DNA of 33,131 nt from Luteimonas rhizosphaericola (GTDB lineage: Bacteria > Pseudomonadota > Gammaproteobacteria > Xanthomonadales > Xanthomonadaceae), in NCBI RefSeq assembly GCF_029888045.1, contig NZ_JARXRN010000029.1:58008-91138 (forward strand), read 5' to 3'. A program made the translations under genes and the position numbers. Under the pieces are notes generated by a model. The model ran no database searches. It saw only the letters and a program-made list of their open reading frames with translations, and was not told the origin of the DNA. Shown piece by piece: positions 14,486 through 24,553 of this stretch; position 1 is the stretch's first letter; each line of letters starts with the position of its first letter.

Positions 14486-14506
14486 GCCGTGACGACCCGT
14501 GCGCGC

Positions 14507-14512
14507 ATTATA
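14507..14512 (-). promoter_or_regulatory. Predicted -10 element of the mntP promoter
   Basis: Perfect TATAAT on the minus strand at 14512-14507. A transcript starting about 7 nt downstream would include the whole riboswitch. The -35 region (GATGGC about 17 bp upstream) is weak, so an activator may help. The stretch 14513-14615 between this promoter and the end of recQ shows no gene. Confidence 0.6.
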
Positions 14513-14615
14513 GACGCGATCGCGTGCGCGCCATCGCAGCGCCGGCAACCAGTCCGCCTCGCCGATCCGAGGCATGCGGCGGCACGCCGATCCGTCGCCG
14601 CGCCTGCAGCCCGGA

Positions 14616-16418
14616 CTAGCCTGCGCCCGCCACCGCATCCAGCACCAGCGTGCCGTAGCGCGCGAGCTTGCCGCCGCCGATGCCGGCGATGCCGGCCAGT
14701 TCGCCCGCGTCGGCCGGCCGCCGCGTCGCGATCTGGCGCAGCGTGCTGTCGTGGAAGATCACGTAGGGCGGCACGTTCTGCTCGCGCGCCAGGCGCGTGC
14801 GCAGTTCGCGCAGCGCCTCGAACACGGGCTGGTCGGCCGGATCGAGCTCGTCCACCGTCGATCCGGCGCGACCACGCGCGGCGCGCTCGCGCTGCACCAC
14901 CACGCGCCGCAGCATCACCGGTTGTTCGCCCCGCAGCACGGAGCGGCTGGCCCCGGTCAGGTGCAGGCCGCCGTGGCCCTCGGCATCGACCTCCAACAGC
15001 CCGTGCGCGACCAGCTGCCGGAACACCCCGCGCCAGGTGCGCGCGTCCAGCCCGGTGCCCACGCCGTGCACGCTCAGCCGGTCGTGGCCGAACTGGCGCA
15101 CGCGCTCGCTGTCGCTGCCGCGCAGCACGTCGATCAGGTGCGCGGCACCGAAGCGCTGGCCGGTGCGGTACACGCAGCTCAGCGCCATGCGCGCGGCCTC
15201 GGTGGCGTCCCAGGCCTCGGGTGGGGAAAGACAGTTGTCGCAGTTGCCGCAGGCCCCGGGATAGGTCTCGCCGAAGTTGCCGAGCAGTACCTGGCGCCGG
15301 CAGCGCATCGATTCGCAGTAGCCCACCAGCGCGTCGAGCTTGCGGTGCTCGAGCCGCTTGCGCTCGGGGCCGGATTCGGACTGCTCGATCATCTGCCGCA
15401 GGAGCACCAGGTCGCCCAGGCCGTAGCACATCCACGCGTCCGAGGGTTCGCCGTCGCGACCGGCGCGGCCGGTCTCCTGGTAGTAGCCTTCGATCGACTT
15501 GGGCAGGTCGACGTGGGCCACGAAGCGCACGTCCGGCTTGTCGATGCCCATGCCGAAGGCGATCGTCGCCACCACCACCACGCCGTCGCCGCGCAGGAAG
15601 CGGCGCTGGTTGGCCGCGCGCAGCGGCGCCTCCATGCCGGCGTGGTAGGGCACCGCGTCGATGCCGTGGCCGGCGAGGTACTCCGCGGTCTCCTCCACCT
15701 TGCGCCGCGACAGGCAGTACACGATGCCGGCCTGCCCGGGATGGCCCTGCACGAAATCCAGCAGCTGGCGCTTCGCGTTGTCCTTCTGGACCACGGTGTA
15801 GCGGATGTTGGGACGGTCGAAGGAGGTGACGAAGCGGCGCGCATCCTCCAGCTGCAGGCGCTCGGCGATCTCGCGCTGGGTGGGCGGGTCGGCGGTGGCG
15901 GTCAGCGCGATGCGCGGCACGTCTGGCCAGCGCTCGTGCAGCACGGTGAGTTCGCGATACTCGGGGCGGAAATCGTGGCCCCACTGCGATACGCAGTGCG
16001 CCTCGTCGATCGCGAACAGGGCCAGGCGCGCGCGGTCCATCAATGACAGGAAGCGCGGCGTCAGCAGCCGCTCGGGCGCGACGTAGAGCAGGTCGAGCCC
16101 GCCCTCGAGCAGCTGGCGTTCGACCGCCTGCGCCTGGGCGGCGTCGAGAGTGGAATTCAGGCAGGCCGCGCGCACGCCCAGCTGGCACAGCGCGTCCACC
16201 TGGTCCTGCATCAGCGCGATCAGCGGGGACACCACGATCGCGGTGCCCTCGCGCAGCAGCGCGGGCAGCTGGTAGCACAGCGACTTGCCGCCGCCGGTGG
16301 GCATGAGCACGAGCGCGTCGTGCCCCGCGGCGACATGGCGCACGATCTCGCCCTGTTCGCCGCGAAACGCGCGGTGCCCGAACACGCGTTCGAGCAGGAG
16401 TTCTGGCTGGGACGTCAT
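14616..16418 (-). CDS. recQ: ATP-dependent DNA helicase RecQ
   Basis: A 600-residue 3'-5' DNA helicase of the RecF-type recombination and repair pathways. Visible: the motif 0 region FRGEQ near residues 18-22; Walker A MPTGGGKS at 39-46; DEAH at 138-141 followed by the aromatic-rich loop [13 protein letters not shown]; the helicase C-terminal motif ETGRAGRDG at about 315-323; four zinc-binding cysteines Cys373, Cys390, Cys393 and Cys396; a winged helix to about 510; and an HRDC domain in the last ~80 residues. Length matches E. coli RecQ (609). The start at ATG 16418 has no strong Shine-Dalgarno. It lies 120 bp after dps on the same strand, with a terminator hairpin between. Confidence 0.96.
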   Translation of the reverse strand: MTSQPELLLERVFGHRAFRGEQGEIVRHVAAGHDALVLMPTGGGKSLCYQLPALLREGTAIVVSPLIALMQDQVDALCQLGVRAACLNSTLDAAQAQAVERQLLEGGLDLLYVAPERLLTPRFLSLMDRARLALFAIDEAHCVSQWGHDFRPEYRELTVLHERWPDVPRIALTATADPPTQREIAERLQLEDARRFVTSFDRPNIRYTVVQKDNAKRQLLDFVQGHPGQAGIVYCLSRRKVEETAEYLAGHGIDAVPYHAGMEAPLRAANQRRFLRGDGVVVVATIAFGMGIDKPDVRFVAHVDLPKSIEGYYQETGRAGRDGEPSDAWMCYGLGDLVLLRQMIEQSESGPERKRLEHRKLDALVGYCESMRCRRQVLLGNFGETYPGACGNCDNCLSPPEAWDATEAARMALSCVYRTGQRFGAAHLIDVLRGSDSERVRQFGHDRLSVHGVGTGLDARTWRGVFRQLVAHGLLEVDAEGHGGLHLTGASRSVLRGEQPVMLRRVVVQRERAARGRAGSTVDELDPADQPVFEALRELRTRLAREQNVPPYVIFHDSTLRQIATRRPADAGELAGIAGIGGGKLARYGTLVLDAVAGAG

Positions 16419-16498
16419 GCCGGACAGGATACCGGCACGGTCAAGCCCGACCGTCGGGAAATGCCGCGCGGCGGGGTGGGCGCAGGCCGCGCGGGGCG

Positions 16499-16530
16499 GG
16501 CAGGACCCCGCCGGGTGGCGGGATCCTGCC
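16499..16530 (-). terminator. Terminator-like hairpin after dps
   Basis: Inverted repeat with 14-bp arms (GGCAGGACCCCGCC and GGCGGGATCCTGCC) differing at one position, spaced by 4 bases. It lies 8 bp beyond the dps stop, before recQ on the same strand. There is no U-tract. Probably ends dps transcription and isolates recQ. Confidence 0.7.
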
Positions 16531-16538
16531 GGGGCCGG

Positions 16539-17129
16539 TCACTGCAGCAGCGAACGCAGCATCCAGGCGTACTTCTCGTGGGTCTGCAGGCGCTGGATCA
16601 GCATGTCCTCGGTGGGCTCGTCGTCGGCGTCGTCGGCCACGTCGATGGCCTTGCGCGCGCTGCGGCACACGGCCTCGTTGCCGACCACCAGCTGGCGCAC
16701 CATCTCGCGCCAGTCGGGCGCCTCGGTGGCGCCGGGTTCCTCGCGGATGGAGGTGAGCTTCATGAACTCGGCGTACGAGCCCGGCGCGTTGTAGCCCAGC
16801 GCGCGGATGCGCTCGGCCACGTCGTCGAGCGCGTTCCACTGCTCGGTGTACTGGGCCTCGAACATGTTGTGCAGGGCGTTGAACATCGGCCCGGTCACGT
16901 TCCAGTGGAAGTTGTGGGTCTTCAGGTACAGGGTGTAGGCGTCGGCGAGGAACTTGGACAGTTCCTTCGCGATCTGCCGGCGATCCTTGTCGGAAATGCC
17001 GATGTCGATCGCCGGGCCCGCGCCTGCGGCCGGCGAGGCCGCGGGGGTGATGGACTCGGCGGGCTTGGCATCCTTCGATCGCGCCGCCTTCGCGGCAGGG
17101 GCGGGCTTGGCGGGCTTGTTCTTGGACAT
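16539..17129 (-). CDS. dps: Dps ferritin-like DNA-binding protein with long N-terminal tail
   Basis: A 196-residue miniferritin that oxidises and stores iron and protects DNA in stress. The four-helix ferritin core starts at about residue 45. Ferroxidase ligands match E. coli Dps: His75 (NFHW), His87 (NALH), Glu91, Asp102 and Glu106 (LDDVAE). The first ~45 residues are a disordered Lys/Ala/Pro tail, longer than in E. coli, expected to bind DNA non-specifically. Start ATG 17129; a longer open frame extends upstream without support. The gene is divergent to hrpA; the 85-bp gap between them must hold both promoters. Confidence 0.95.
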   Translation of the reverse strand: MSKNKPAKPAPAAKAARSKDAKPAESITPAASPAAGAGPAIDIGISDKDRRQIAKELSKFLADAYTLYLKTHNFHWNVTGPMFNALHNMFEAQYTEQWNALDDVAERIRALGYNAPGSYAEFMKLTSIREEPGATEAPDWREMVRQLVVGNEAVCRSARKAIDVADDADDEPTEDMLIQRLQTHEKYAWMLRSLLQ

Positions 17130-17214
17130 GATGGCCTCGGGGTGTGGGATTGCGGCGACAATACGCCGATGTCGAACCGATATGCGAACCGCCCCCGACG
17201 GCGCGAGGGCGCGG

Positions 17215-20200
17215 ATGGAGTCTAGGCAGGGCGCCGCGACGGTTGCGTTAACGCAGGCGCGGCGGGCGATCGACCAGGCCCTCACCCGCGACCGCGGCCG
17301 GTTGCTGGGCCTGTGGTCGTGCTGGAAGGCCGATCCGGGCGGGGCCGCCGTGCAGCAGGCCTTCGCCGCGGCGCTGCAGGCGTCGCTGCAGGCGCGGGAG
17401 GCGGCCGCAGCGCGCCTGCCCGAGGTGGCGGTCGCGCCGGGATTGCCGATCGCCGCGCATGCCGACCGCATCGTCGCCCTGCTGCGCGAGCACCAGGTCG
17501 TGGTGATCGCCGGCGAGACCGGTTCGGGCAAGACCACCCAGCTGCCCAAGCTGTGCCTGCAGGCCGGGCGCGGCGCGGCCGGCATGGTCGGCTGCACCCA
17601 GCCGCGCCGGATCGCCGCACGCGCGGTGGCGCGGCGCGTCGCCGAGGAACTGTCGGTGCCGCTGGGCGGGCTGGTCGGCTTCCAGGTGCGCTTCAACGAC
17701 AGCGTCGGCGAACAGACCGCGGTCAAGTTCATGACCGACGGCATCCTGCTGGCCGAGATCGCCAGCGACCGGTGGCTCTCGCGCTACGACACGATCATCA
17801 TCGACGAGGCCCACGAGCGCAGCCTCAACATCGATTTCCTGCTCGGCTACCTCAAGCGGCTGCTGCCGCGGCGGCCGGACCTGAAGCTGATCGTGACCTC
17901 GGCCACGATCGACACCGCGCGCTTCTCGCAGCACTTCGGCGATGCGCCGGTGGTGGACGTGGAGGGGCGCGGATATCCGGTCGAAGTGCGCTACCGGCCG
18001 CTCGATGGGGACGCCGCGTCGGCGGCGGACGCGGGAGATGCGGGCGACGAACAGGGCGCTGCGGCGCGGAGCGCGCGGCCCGCGTCGCGCCGGCGCGACG
18101 ACGCCGAAGCCGGGCCGGTGTCGGTGCTCGACGGCATCGTCGCCGCCTGCGACGAGATCATGCGCGAGCGCGGCACCGGCGACGTGCTGGTGTTCCTGCC
18201 CGGCGAGCGCGAGATCCGCGACGCGCACCAGGCGCTGGAGCGGCGCAAGTACCGGCACACCGAGGTGGTGCCGCTGTATGCGCGACTGTCGGCGCGCGAC
18301 CAGGACCGGGTGTTCAACCCGGGCCCGCAGCGGCGCATCGTGCTGGCCACGAACGTGGCCGAGACTTCGCTCACCGTGCCGCGCATCCACTACGTGGTCG
18401 ATCCCGGCCTGGCGCGGGTCAAGCGCTATTCGCCGCGGCAGAAGCTCGACCGGCTGCACATCGAGCCGGTCTCGCAGGCCAGCGCGGAGCAGCGCAAGGG
18501 CCGCTGCGGCCGCATCGCGCCGGGCACCTGCATCCGGCTGTACTCGGAAGCGGATTTCGTCTCGCGGCCGCCCTTCACCGATCCCGAGATCCGGCGCGCG
18601 GCCCTGGCCGGCGTGATCCTGCGCATGCTCTCGCTCGGGCTGGGCGAATCGGGATCACGGCCCGGCGGCCGCGCGCAGCGGGATGGGCGTGGGCGCGACG
18701 CCCGTCCGGACGCGGACGTCATCGCGGACTTCCCCTTCGTGGAGCCGCCCGATCCGCGTGCGGTCGCCGACGGCTGGCAGCAGCTGGTGGAACTGGGTGC
18801 GATCGACGACCGGCGCGCGTTGACGGCGACCGGCCGCACCATGGCCCGGCTGCCGGTCGACGTGAAACTGGCGCGGATGCTGGTGGCCGCGCAGCAGCAC
18901 GGCTGCCTCCACGAGATGCTGGCGATCGCCGCGTTCCTGGGCATCCAGGACCCGCGCGAGCGTCCGCCCGACCAGCGCGCCGCCGCCGACAACGCGCACG
19001 CGCTGTTCGCCGATCCCAAGTCCGAGTTCGCCGGCATCCTGAAACTGTGGGAGGCCTACCGCGTCGCGCACGAAGACCTGACCCAGTCGCAGCTGCGCAA
19101 GTGGTGCGAGCGGCATTTCCTGGGCTTCCTGCGCATGCGCGAATGGCGCGAGCTGCACCGCCAGCTCAAGCTGCAGTGCGCCGAGCTGTGGCCGGCCGCG
19201 GATCGGGAATCGGGACGGGAGCCACGGGCGTTGCCGGCCCGCGGGTCGCGGCCGGCCGGAGTCCAACGTTCCGGCTCGGGCCGACCGTCGGACGAGGGCA
19301 ACGAGGCCGACCGCGACTCCGCGCCGGCGCCGGGGATGCCCGACGCCTCCGCCGCCACGCTGCCGCCCCGCACCTACGCCGCCCTGCATCGCGCACTGAT
19401 CGCCGGCCTGCCGACGCAGCTCGGCCATCTCACCGATCGCGGTGTGTACGAGGGCCCGCGCGGGCGCCGCTTCCAGCTGTTCCCGGGCTCGACCCTGGCG
19501 CGCAAGCCCCCGCCGTGGGTGCTGTCGGCGACGTTGCTGGACACCGAGAAGGTGTGGGCGATCACCAACGCCGCGGTCGAGCCGGACTGGGCGATCGCCG
19601 AGCTGCCGCACCTGGTCGCGCGCCGCCACCACGATCCGCGCTGGTCGCGCGCGCAGGGACGGGTGCTGGGCAGCGAGCAGGTCAGCCTGTTCGGCCTGGT
19701 GCTGGCGCCGAAGAAGCCGGTCGACTACGGCCGCCTGTATCCGGGCGAAGCGCGCGAGCTGTTCCTGCGCGACGGCCTGGTGGCGGGCGAGATCAACCTG
19801 CGCAGCCCGTTCCTGGCGCGCAACCTCGCCGCGCTCGAGGCCGCGCGCGAGGAGGAGGCCAAGCAGCGCCGCGCTGGCCTGGTGGTGGACGAGGACTGGA
19901 TGCGGCAGTGGTACGCCGACCGCCTGCCTGCGGACATCGTCGATGCGCGTTCGCTCGATGCGTGGGTCGCGAAGGCCCCGCCGCAGGCGAAGCGTGCGCT
20001 GGAGTGGACCCGCGACGAACTGCTGATGGGCGAGGGCGCTGACGCGGTGCGCTTCCCCGCCTTCATCGCCCTGGGCGAGGCGCGGCTGGCCGTGCGCTAC
20101 CGCTTCGAGCCCGGCGCGGTGGACGACGGCATGACGGTGTCGGTCCCGCTGCACCTGCTCAACGCGCTCGATCCGGTGCGGCTGTCGTGGCTCGCACCCG

Positions 20201-21444
20201 GTTTCGTCGCCGACAAGGCGGCGGCGCTGATCCGCGGCCTGCCCAAGGCGCTGCGGCGCAACTTCGTGCCGGCGCCGGATTTCGCCGCCGCCTTCGCCCA
20301 GGCGCACGGCGTCGACGAACCCGACGCGTTCACCGCGACCCTGGCGCGCTTCCTGCGGCGCATGACCGGGGTCGAGGTCACGGCCCAGGACTTCGACGAA
20401 AACGCGCTCGACCCACACCTGCGCGCGAACCTGCGGCTGGTGGATGTGCGCGGTCGCGGCGACGGGCAGGTGCTGGCCGAATCACGCGACCTCGAAGACC
20501 TGCGCGCCAGATTCGGCGCGCGCGCGGCGGAGGCGTTCTCCGCACGCGCGGCCGAAGGACTGGCGCAGAGCGGGCTGCGCGAGTTCCCCGCCGCGCCGAT
20601 CCCCGAATCGGTGCCCGGCGCCGGTGGCGTGCCCGCCTACCCCGCGCTGCAGGACGATGGCGACAGCGTCTCGCTCGCCGTGCACGCCGATCCGGCGCAC
20701 GCGCAGCGGCTGCATCCGGGCGGCGTGCGCCGGCTGCTCGCGATCGCGCTGCAGGACCGCGTGCGCCAGGCGCGGCGTCAGCTGCCGGTCGCGCCGAAGA
20801 CCGCGCTGCTGTATGCCGCGATCGAATCCGCCGGCGCGTTGGCGCGCTCCCCCGGCGGCGGGGACCGCCTGCGCGAGGACCTGGTCGACGGTGCCCTGGC
20901 CGCGCTGCTGGCCGACGGCCTGGGCGACATCCGCGACGCGGAGGCGTTCGCGCAGCGCCGCGACGCCGTGGGCCGGGCCCTGTTCGGCGAGGCCATGCAG
21001 CGGCTCGGACAGGCCGAGGCGATCCTGGTGCTGGTGGCCGAGGTGCGGGCGAAGCTCGAGTCGCGGCTGGTGGGCTGGGCGCGCGCCAATCTCGACGACA
21101 TGCAGGCGCAGCTGGCCGCGCTCGCGCATCCGGGCTTCCTGCGCGACGTACCGGCGGCGGCGCTCGAGGCGTATCCGCGCTATCTCAAGGCGCTGTCGCT
21201 GCGCGCCGAACGCGCCCAGCGCGATCCGCTGCGCGACCAGCAGCGCATGCTCGACCTCAAGCCACTGGTGGATGCGCTGGCCGCGGTGGAGGCGGCAGGG
21301 GCCGGCGAACGGTCCGAACGCGACGCCCTGCGCTGGGAGCTGGAGGACGTGCGCGTGTCGGTGTTCGCGCAGGAGCTCGCCGCCCGCGGCGCGACGACCG
21401 CGAAGAAGCTGATGTCCCGCATCGTGGCGCTTCGCGACCGGTAG
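17215..21444 (+). CDS. hrpA: ATP-dependent RNA helicase HrpA
   Basis: A DEAH-box helicase of about 1409 residues (E. coli HrpA is 1300). With ATG 17215 as start, Walker A GETGSGKT is at residues 100-107 and DEAH at 197-200, followed by the TSAT motif, the helicase C-terminal motif Q-KGRCGRIAPG near 426-435, an HA2/ratchet region, and an OB and C-terminal HrpA domain. Two low-complexity insertions occur near residues 262-305 and 660-720. The open frame extends upstream across dps, which is antisense and not believable. ATG 17182 is an alternative start. In E. coli HrpA rescues stalled ribosomes on mRNA; the same role is likely. Confidence 0.94.
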   Translation: MESRQGAATVALTQARRAIDQALTRDRGRLLGLWSCWKADPGGAAVQQAFAAALQASLQAREAAAARLPEVAVAPGLPIAAHADRIVALLREHQVVVIAGETGSGKTTQLPKLCLQAGRGAAGMVGCTQPRRIAARAVARRVAEELSVPLGGLVGFQVRFNDSVGEQTAVKFMTDGILLAEIASDRWLSRYDTIIIDEAHERSLNIDFLLGYLKRLLPRRPDLKLIVTSATIDTARFSQHFGDAPVVDVEGRGYPVEVRYRPLDGDAASAADAGDAGDEQGAAARSARPASRRRDDAEAGPVSVLDGIVAACDEIMRERGTGDVLVFLPGEREIRDAHQALERRKYRHTEVVPLYARLSARDQDRVFNPGPQRRIVLATNVAETSLTVPRIHYVVDPGLARVKRYSPRQKLDRLHIEPVSQASAEQRKGRCGRIAPGTCIRLYSEADFVSRPPFTDPEIRRAALAGVILRMLSLGLGESGSRPGGRAQRDGRGRDARPDADVIADFPFVEPPDPRAVADGWQQLVELGAIDDRRALTATGRTMARLPVDVKLARMLVAAQQHGCLHEMLAIAAFLGIQDPRERPPDQRAAADNAHALFADPKSEFAGILKLWEAYRVAHEDLTQSQLRKWCERHFLGFLRMREWRELHRQLKLQCAELWPAADRESGREPRALPARGSRPAGVQRSGSGRPSDEGNEADRDSAPAPGMPDASAATLPPRTYAALHRALIAGLPTQLGHLTDRGVYEGPRGRRFQLFPGSTLARKPPPWVLSATLLDTEKVWAITNAAVEPDWAIAELPHLVARRHHDPRWSRAQGRVLGSEQVSLFGLVLAPKKPVDYGRLYPGEARELFLRDGLVAGEINLRSPFLARNLAALEAAREEEAKQRRAGLVVDEDWMRQWYADRLPADIVDARSLDAWVAKAPPQAKRALEWTRDELLMGEGADAVRFPAFIALGEARLAVRYRFEPGAVDDGMTVSVPLHLLNALDPVRLSWLAPGFVADKAAALIRGLPKALRRNFVPAPDFAAAFAQAHGVDEPDAFTATLARFLRRMTGVEVTAQDFDENALDPHLRANLRLVDVRGRGDGQVLAESRDLEDLRARFGARAAEAFSARAAEGLAQSGLREFPAAPIPESVPGAGGVPAYPALQDDGDSVSLAVHADPAHAQRLHPGGVRRLLAIALQDRVRQARRQLPVAPKTALLYAAIESAGALARSPGGGDRLREDLVDGALAALLADGLGDIRDAEAFAQRRDAVGRALFGEAMQRLGQAEAILVLVAEVRAKLESRLVGWARANLDDMQAQLAALAHPGFLRDVPAAALEAYPRYLKALSLRAERAQRDPLRDQQRMLDLKPLVDALAAVEAAGAGERSERDALRWELEDVRVSVFAQELAARGATTAKKLMSRIVALRDR

Positions 21445-21482
21445 CGCGGGGACATGCGGGACGCCGGCGCGCGCCCTGCGGG

Positions 21483-21528
21483 CGGAGCGCATGCGTGGAC
21501 CGCCCTGTGCCCGGGCGTCCACGCTCCG
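21483..21528 (+). terminator. Terminator-like hairpin after hrpA
   Basis: GCGTGGAC plus CGCCC (21493-21505) pair with GGGCG plus TCCACGC (21513-21524), with a one-base bulge, 48 bp after the hrpA stop. Outer GGAGCG and CGCTCC extend the pairing. No T-tract. The rest of the 240-bp gap before the exported-protein gene shows nothing further. Confidence 0.55.
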
Positions 21529-21684
21529 CGGCGTGCGCAAGGCGGGGTCGGCGATGCCCGGCCGCGTCAAGCGGCGCGCCAGGCCCGGCGACGCGCGTCG
21601 ACTGCTCCGCCAGGATGCCTGCTACTCCCGATGGCGAGCGCGCGGCAGCCGCTGCTTGCGGCCGCCTTCCGCGTCGCCGCGCAC

Positions 21685-22194
21685 TCACTCGATGCGCTGC
21701 ACCTTGGCCTGGGTGTTGTAGCCGTCGATCTTCATCCACCACACGCCCATCAGGCCCGGACGGATGCGCACCTTCGGGTTGTTCACGCGCACGCCGGCGA
21801 GCGAGGCCGCGTCGGTCTGCTCCCACACCTGGCCGTTGTCGAGCCGGTAGCGCTTGCGGCTGCCGAAGCCGGTGAACTCGCCCTCGATGGCGGCGACGAT
21901 CGGCTCCTCGGACCCGAAGTGGAAGAAGCCGCGGTTCTTCTCCACCACCTCGCGGCGGCCTTCCTCGCGCGCCTGCTCGGTCGCGGCGGCGACCGCGGCG
22001 GTGGCGGTTTCCTGCACGCGGCGGTCGAGCCAGGTGTTCAGCCGCGCGAGTTCGTCGGGGCTCAGCTTGTCCAGGCCGGCGGCGCGGAATTCCTCGGCGC
22101 TCATGGCCTGCTCGATCGGTGGCGCCTGCTGCGCGGACGCGAGCGCCGGCAGGGCGAGCAGGGCGGCGAGCAGCAGGGGGCGAAGCAGGTGCAT
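21685..22194 (-). CDS. Exported protein of unknown function
   Basis: A 169-residue protein with a signal peptide (1-22; LASA|QQ). The mature part has a DKLSPDELARLNTWLDRRVQ motif and an Ala/Glu-rich helix, then a beta-rich end: a FTGFGSRKRYRLDNGQVWEQT segment, VRVNNPKVRIRPG and a WMKIDGYN stretch. The 'RLDNGQVW-Q' followed by 'V-I-PG--G-W-ik--G-----V-RI' pattern occurs in small periplasmic proteins of Xanthomonadaceae of unknown function. The gene is divergent to relA, with only 50 bp between, so the two share a regulatory region. No functional link to relA can be claimed. Confidence 0.85.
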   Translation of the reverse strand: MHLLRPLLLAALLALPALASAQQAPPIEQAMSAEEFRAAGLDKLSPDELARLNTWLDRRVQETATAAVAAATEQAREEGRREVVEKNRGFFHFGSEEPIVAAIEGEFTGFGSRKRYRLDNGQVWEQTDAASLAGVRVNNPKVRIRPGLMGVWWMKIDGYNTQAKVQRIE

Positions 22195-22244
22195 GGCTGT
22201 TCCTCGTGTCGCGAGGCGGATAGTGTAGGACTTCTTCCGAGCGG

Positions 22245-24446
22245 ATGACGTGCGTGCCCGCTGCCGCCCCCCACGGCCTGGACCACTGGCTCGCCGCGCC
22301 CGCGGCCGGCGCCATCGCGCCCGCGCTGCGCGAGACGTTGCGGCGCGCCGCGGCGGAGCTGGAGGCGGCGCACGCCGTGCCCGCGTCGCCCGCGGTCCTG
22401 GCCGACACGCTCGATTCGCTGGCGCTGCTCGGTGCGGATGGCGATTCGCTCGCCGCCGCGCTGCTGTTCGAACTGCCGGCGCTGGCCGAGCGCGTCGAGC
22501 CGCTGCTGCCGCCGAAGCACGCCGCGGTCGCCGTCCTGCTCGAGGGCCAGCGCGCCGCCAACCAGGTCTGGACCCTGCACGCCGAACGCCCCGCCACGGC
22601 CAATCCCGAAGGCCTGCGCCGGCTGCTGCTGGCGATCGTGCGCGACCTGCGGGTGGTGCCGATCCTGCTCGCCCGCCAGCTGGCGCGGATGCGGCAGGCG
22701 ATGTCGCTCCCCGAGGACGAGAGGCGCGCACTGGCGCGGCTGACGCGCGACATCCACGCGCCGCTGGCCAACCGCCTGGGCATCTGGCAGCTGAAGTGGG
22801 AGCTGGAGGACCTCGCCTTCCGCCACCTGGAGCCGGACACCTACCGCCGCATCGCCGCGCTGCTCGACGACAAGCGTGCCGGCCGCGAGCGCTATATCGG
22901 CGAGGTCACGCGCGAACTCGAGCGTGCGCTGCGCGCGCAGGGCCTGCAGGCCGACATCGCCGGACGCCCCAAGCACATCTACAGCATCTGGAAGAAGATG
23001 CGGAAGAAGGACGTGCCCATCGGCGAGCTGTACGACCTGCGCGCGGTCCGGGTGCTGGTCGACGACATCCCCGCCTGCTACGCCGCGCTGGGCGTGGTGC
23101 ACGCGCTGTGGGCGCCGGTGCCGGGCGAGTTCGACGACTACATCGCCCGCCCCAAGCATAACGACTACCGCTCGCTGCATACCGCCGTGGTCGGGCCCGA
23201 GGGCAAGACGCTGGAAGTGCAGATCCGGACCCGCGAGATGCACGAGCAGGCCGAGCTCGGCGTGGCCGCGCACTGGCGCTACAAGGAGGACGCGTATGCC
23301 GGCCGCGGTGCCAGCCAGCGCTCGGCGACCGGCACCGCCGCGCTGGAACGCAAGATCGAATGGATGCGGCGGCTGCTCGAATCGCACGGCGAAGGCGAGG
23401 GCGATGCGGCGCTCGCCGGCGGGTTCGACACCGAGCTGGTCGAGGACCGCATCTACGTGCTCACGCCCGCGGGCGAAGTAGTCGACCTGCCGCGCGGCGC
23501 CACGCCGCTGGATTTCGCCTACCACGTGCACACGATGGTCGGGCACCGCTGCCGCGGCGCCAAGGTCGACGGCCGGATCGTGCCGCTGGACCACCGGCTG
23601 CGGTCGGGCGACCGAGTGGAGATTCTCACCGCCAAGGAGCCCGAACCGCGGCGCGACTGGCTGGTCGCCGCCAACGGGTTCCTCGCCAGCCCGCGCGCGC
23701 GCGAGAAGGTGCGGACCTGGTTCCACCGCCTCGACCGCGAACGCAACCTGCAGGCCGGCCGCGAGATGCTCGACCGCGAGCTGCGGCGCATGGGGCTGCT
23801 GCACGCCGAGCTGCAGCCGGTGCTGGCGAAGTTCAATGTCGCCGCGGTGGACGAGTTGCTGGTGCTGGTGGCGCTGGGCGACGTCGGCCCGCACCAGGTG
23901 GGACGCGCGCTGCAGGAACACGAGCGCGCGCAGGCCAGGCCCGAGGAACCGCCGGCCTCGACCACGGTGGTGCCGCGCCAGCCGCGCCGTGCGCCCAAGT
24001 CCGCCGGGCCCGGCGTGACCGTGGTCGGCGTGGGCAACCTGCTGGTGCAGATCGCGCGCTGCTGCCATCCGCTGCCGGGCGAGGCGATCGCCGGATACCT
24101 CACCCGCAGCCGCGGCGTCAGCGTGCATCGCGCCGACTGCGGGGCGTTCCTGCGCCTGGCCGCGGCCCAGCCGCAGCGCGTGCTGCCGGTCGACTGGGGC
24201 CGCCAGGGCGGGCTGCACGAGGCGAGCGCGGTGGTGGACGCGATCGATCGCAAGCACCTGCTCAAGGACGTGACCACCCTGATCGCGCAGGAAGACGCGC
24301 ACGTGCTCGCCGTGCGCAGCGATGCCGGCCCGCACGGCCGGGTGCGGCTGCACCTGCAGCTGCGGGTCGACGGCTACGACCAGCTCTCGCGTCTGCTGGC
24401 CCGGATCGACAGCCTGCCGGGCGTCCAGCACGCGCGACGCGAATGA
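22245..24446 (+). CDS. relA: (p)ppGpp synthetase RelA
   Basis: A 733-residue ribosome-associated (p)ppGpp synthetase that makes the stringent-response alarmone from ATP and GTP/GDP on sensing uncharged tRNA. The N-terminal HD hydrolase region is degenerate (AALLFEL in place of the HD/ED motif), so no hydrolase activity is expected. The synthetase domain has the RelA-type acidic EFDD at 295-298 (bifunctional enzymes have RxKD) and RPKHNDYRSLHT, RTREMHEQAELG. A TGS domain lies at about 401-465, a Cys/His motif CCHP at 606-609 and an ACT domain near the C-terminus. Start ATG 22245. Length matches E. coli RelA (744). Confidence 0.96.
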   Translation: MTCVPAAAPHGLDHWLAAPAAGAIAPALRETLRRAAAELEAAHAVPASPAVLADTLDSLALLGADGDSLAAALLFELPALAERVEPLLPPKHAAVAVLLEGQRAANQVWTLHAERPATANPEGLRRLLLAIVRDLRVVPILLARQLARMRQAMSLPEDERRALARLTRDIHAPLANRLGIWQLKWELEDLAFRHLEPDTYRRIAALLDDKRAGRERYIGEVTRELERALRAQGLQADIAGRPKHIYSIWKKMRKKDVPIGELYDLRAVRVLVDDIPACYAALGVVHALWAPVPGEFDDYIARPKHNDYRSLHTAVVGPEGKTLEVQIRTREMHEQAELGVAAHWRYKEDAYAGRGASQRSATGTAALERKIEWMRRLLESHGEGEGDAALAGGFDTELVEDRIYVLTPAGEVVDLPRGATPLDFAYHVHTMVGHRCRGAKVDGRIVPLDHRLRSGDRVEILTAKEPEPRRDWLVAANGFLASPRAREKVRTWFHRLDRERNLQAGREMLDRELRRMGLLHAELQPVLAKFNVAAVDELLVLVALGDVGPHQVGRALQEHERAQARPEEPPASTTVVPRQPRRAPKSAGPGVTVVGVGNLLVQIARCCHPLPGEAIAGYLTRSRGVSVHRADCGAFLRLAAAQPQRVLPVDWGRQGGLHEASAVVDAIDRKHLLKDVTTLIAQEDAHVLAVRSDAGPHGRVRLHLQLRVDGYDQLSRLLARIDSLPGVQHARRE

Positions 24447-24553
24447 GGCGGCGTGGATACCGGATTCACCCGCGTGCCGTCTGCGCGGAGCGTCGCACGG
24501 CGTCGCGTGCCTGCTTCACGCCTGCATTCAGTCGCCATCCGTAAGCTGCGCCG

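Noticed and set aside
14389..16278. 629-residue minus ORF overlapping recQ
   Set aside because: Shadow frame rich in Arg, Ala and Pro; recQ is unmistakable in another frame.
16954..17214. Upstream extension of hrpA
   Set aside because: It runs antisense through dps and is unlike HrpA N-termini; start chosen at 17215.
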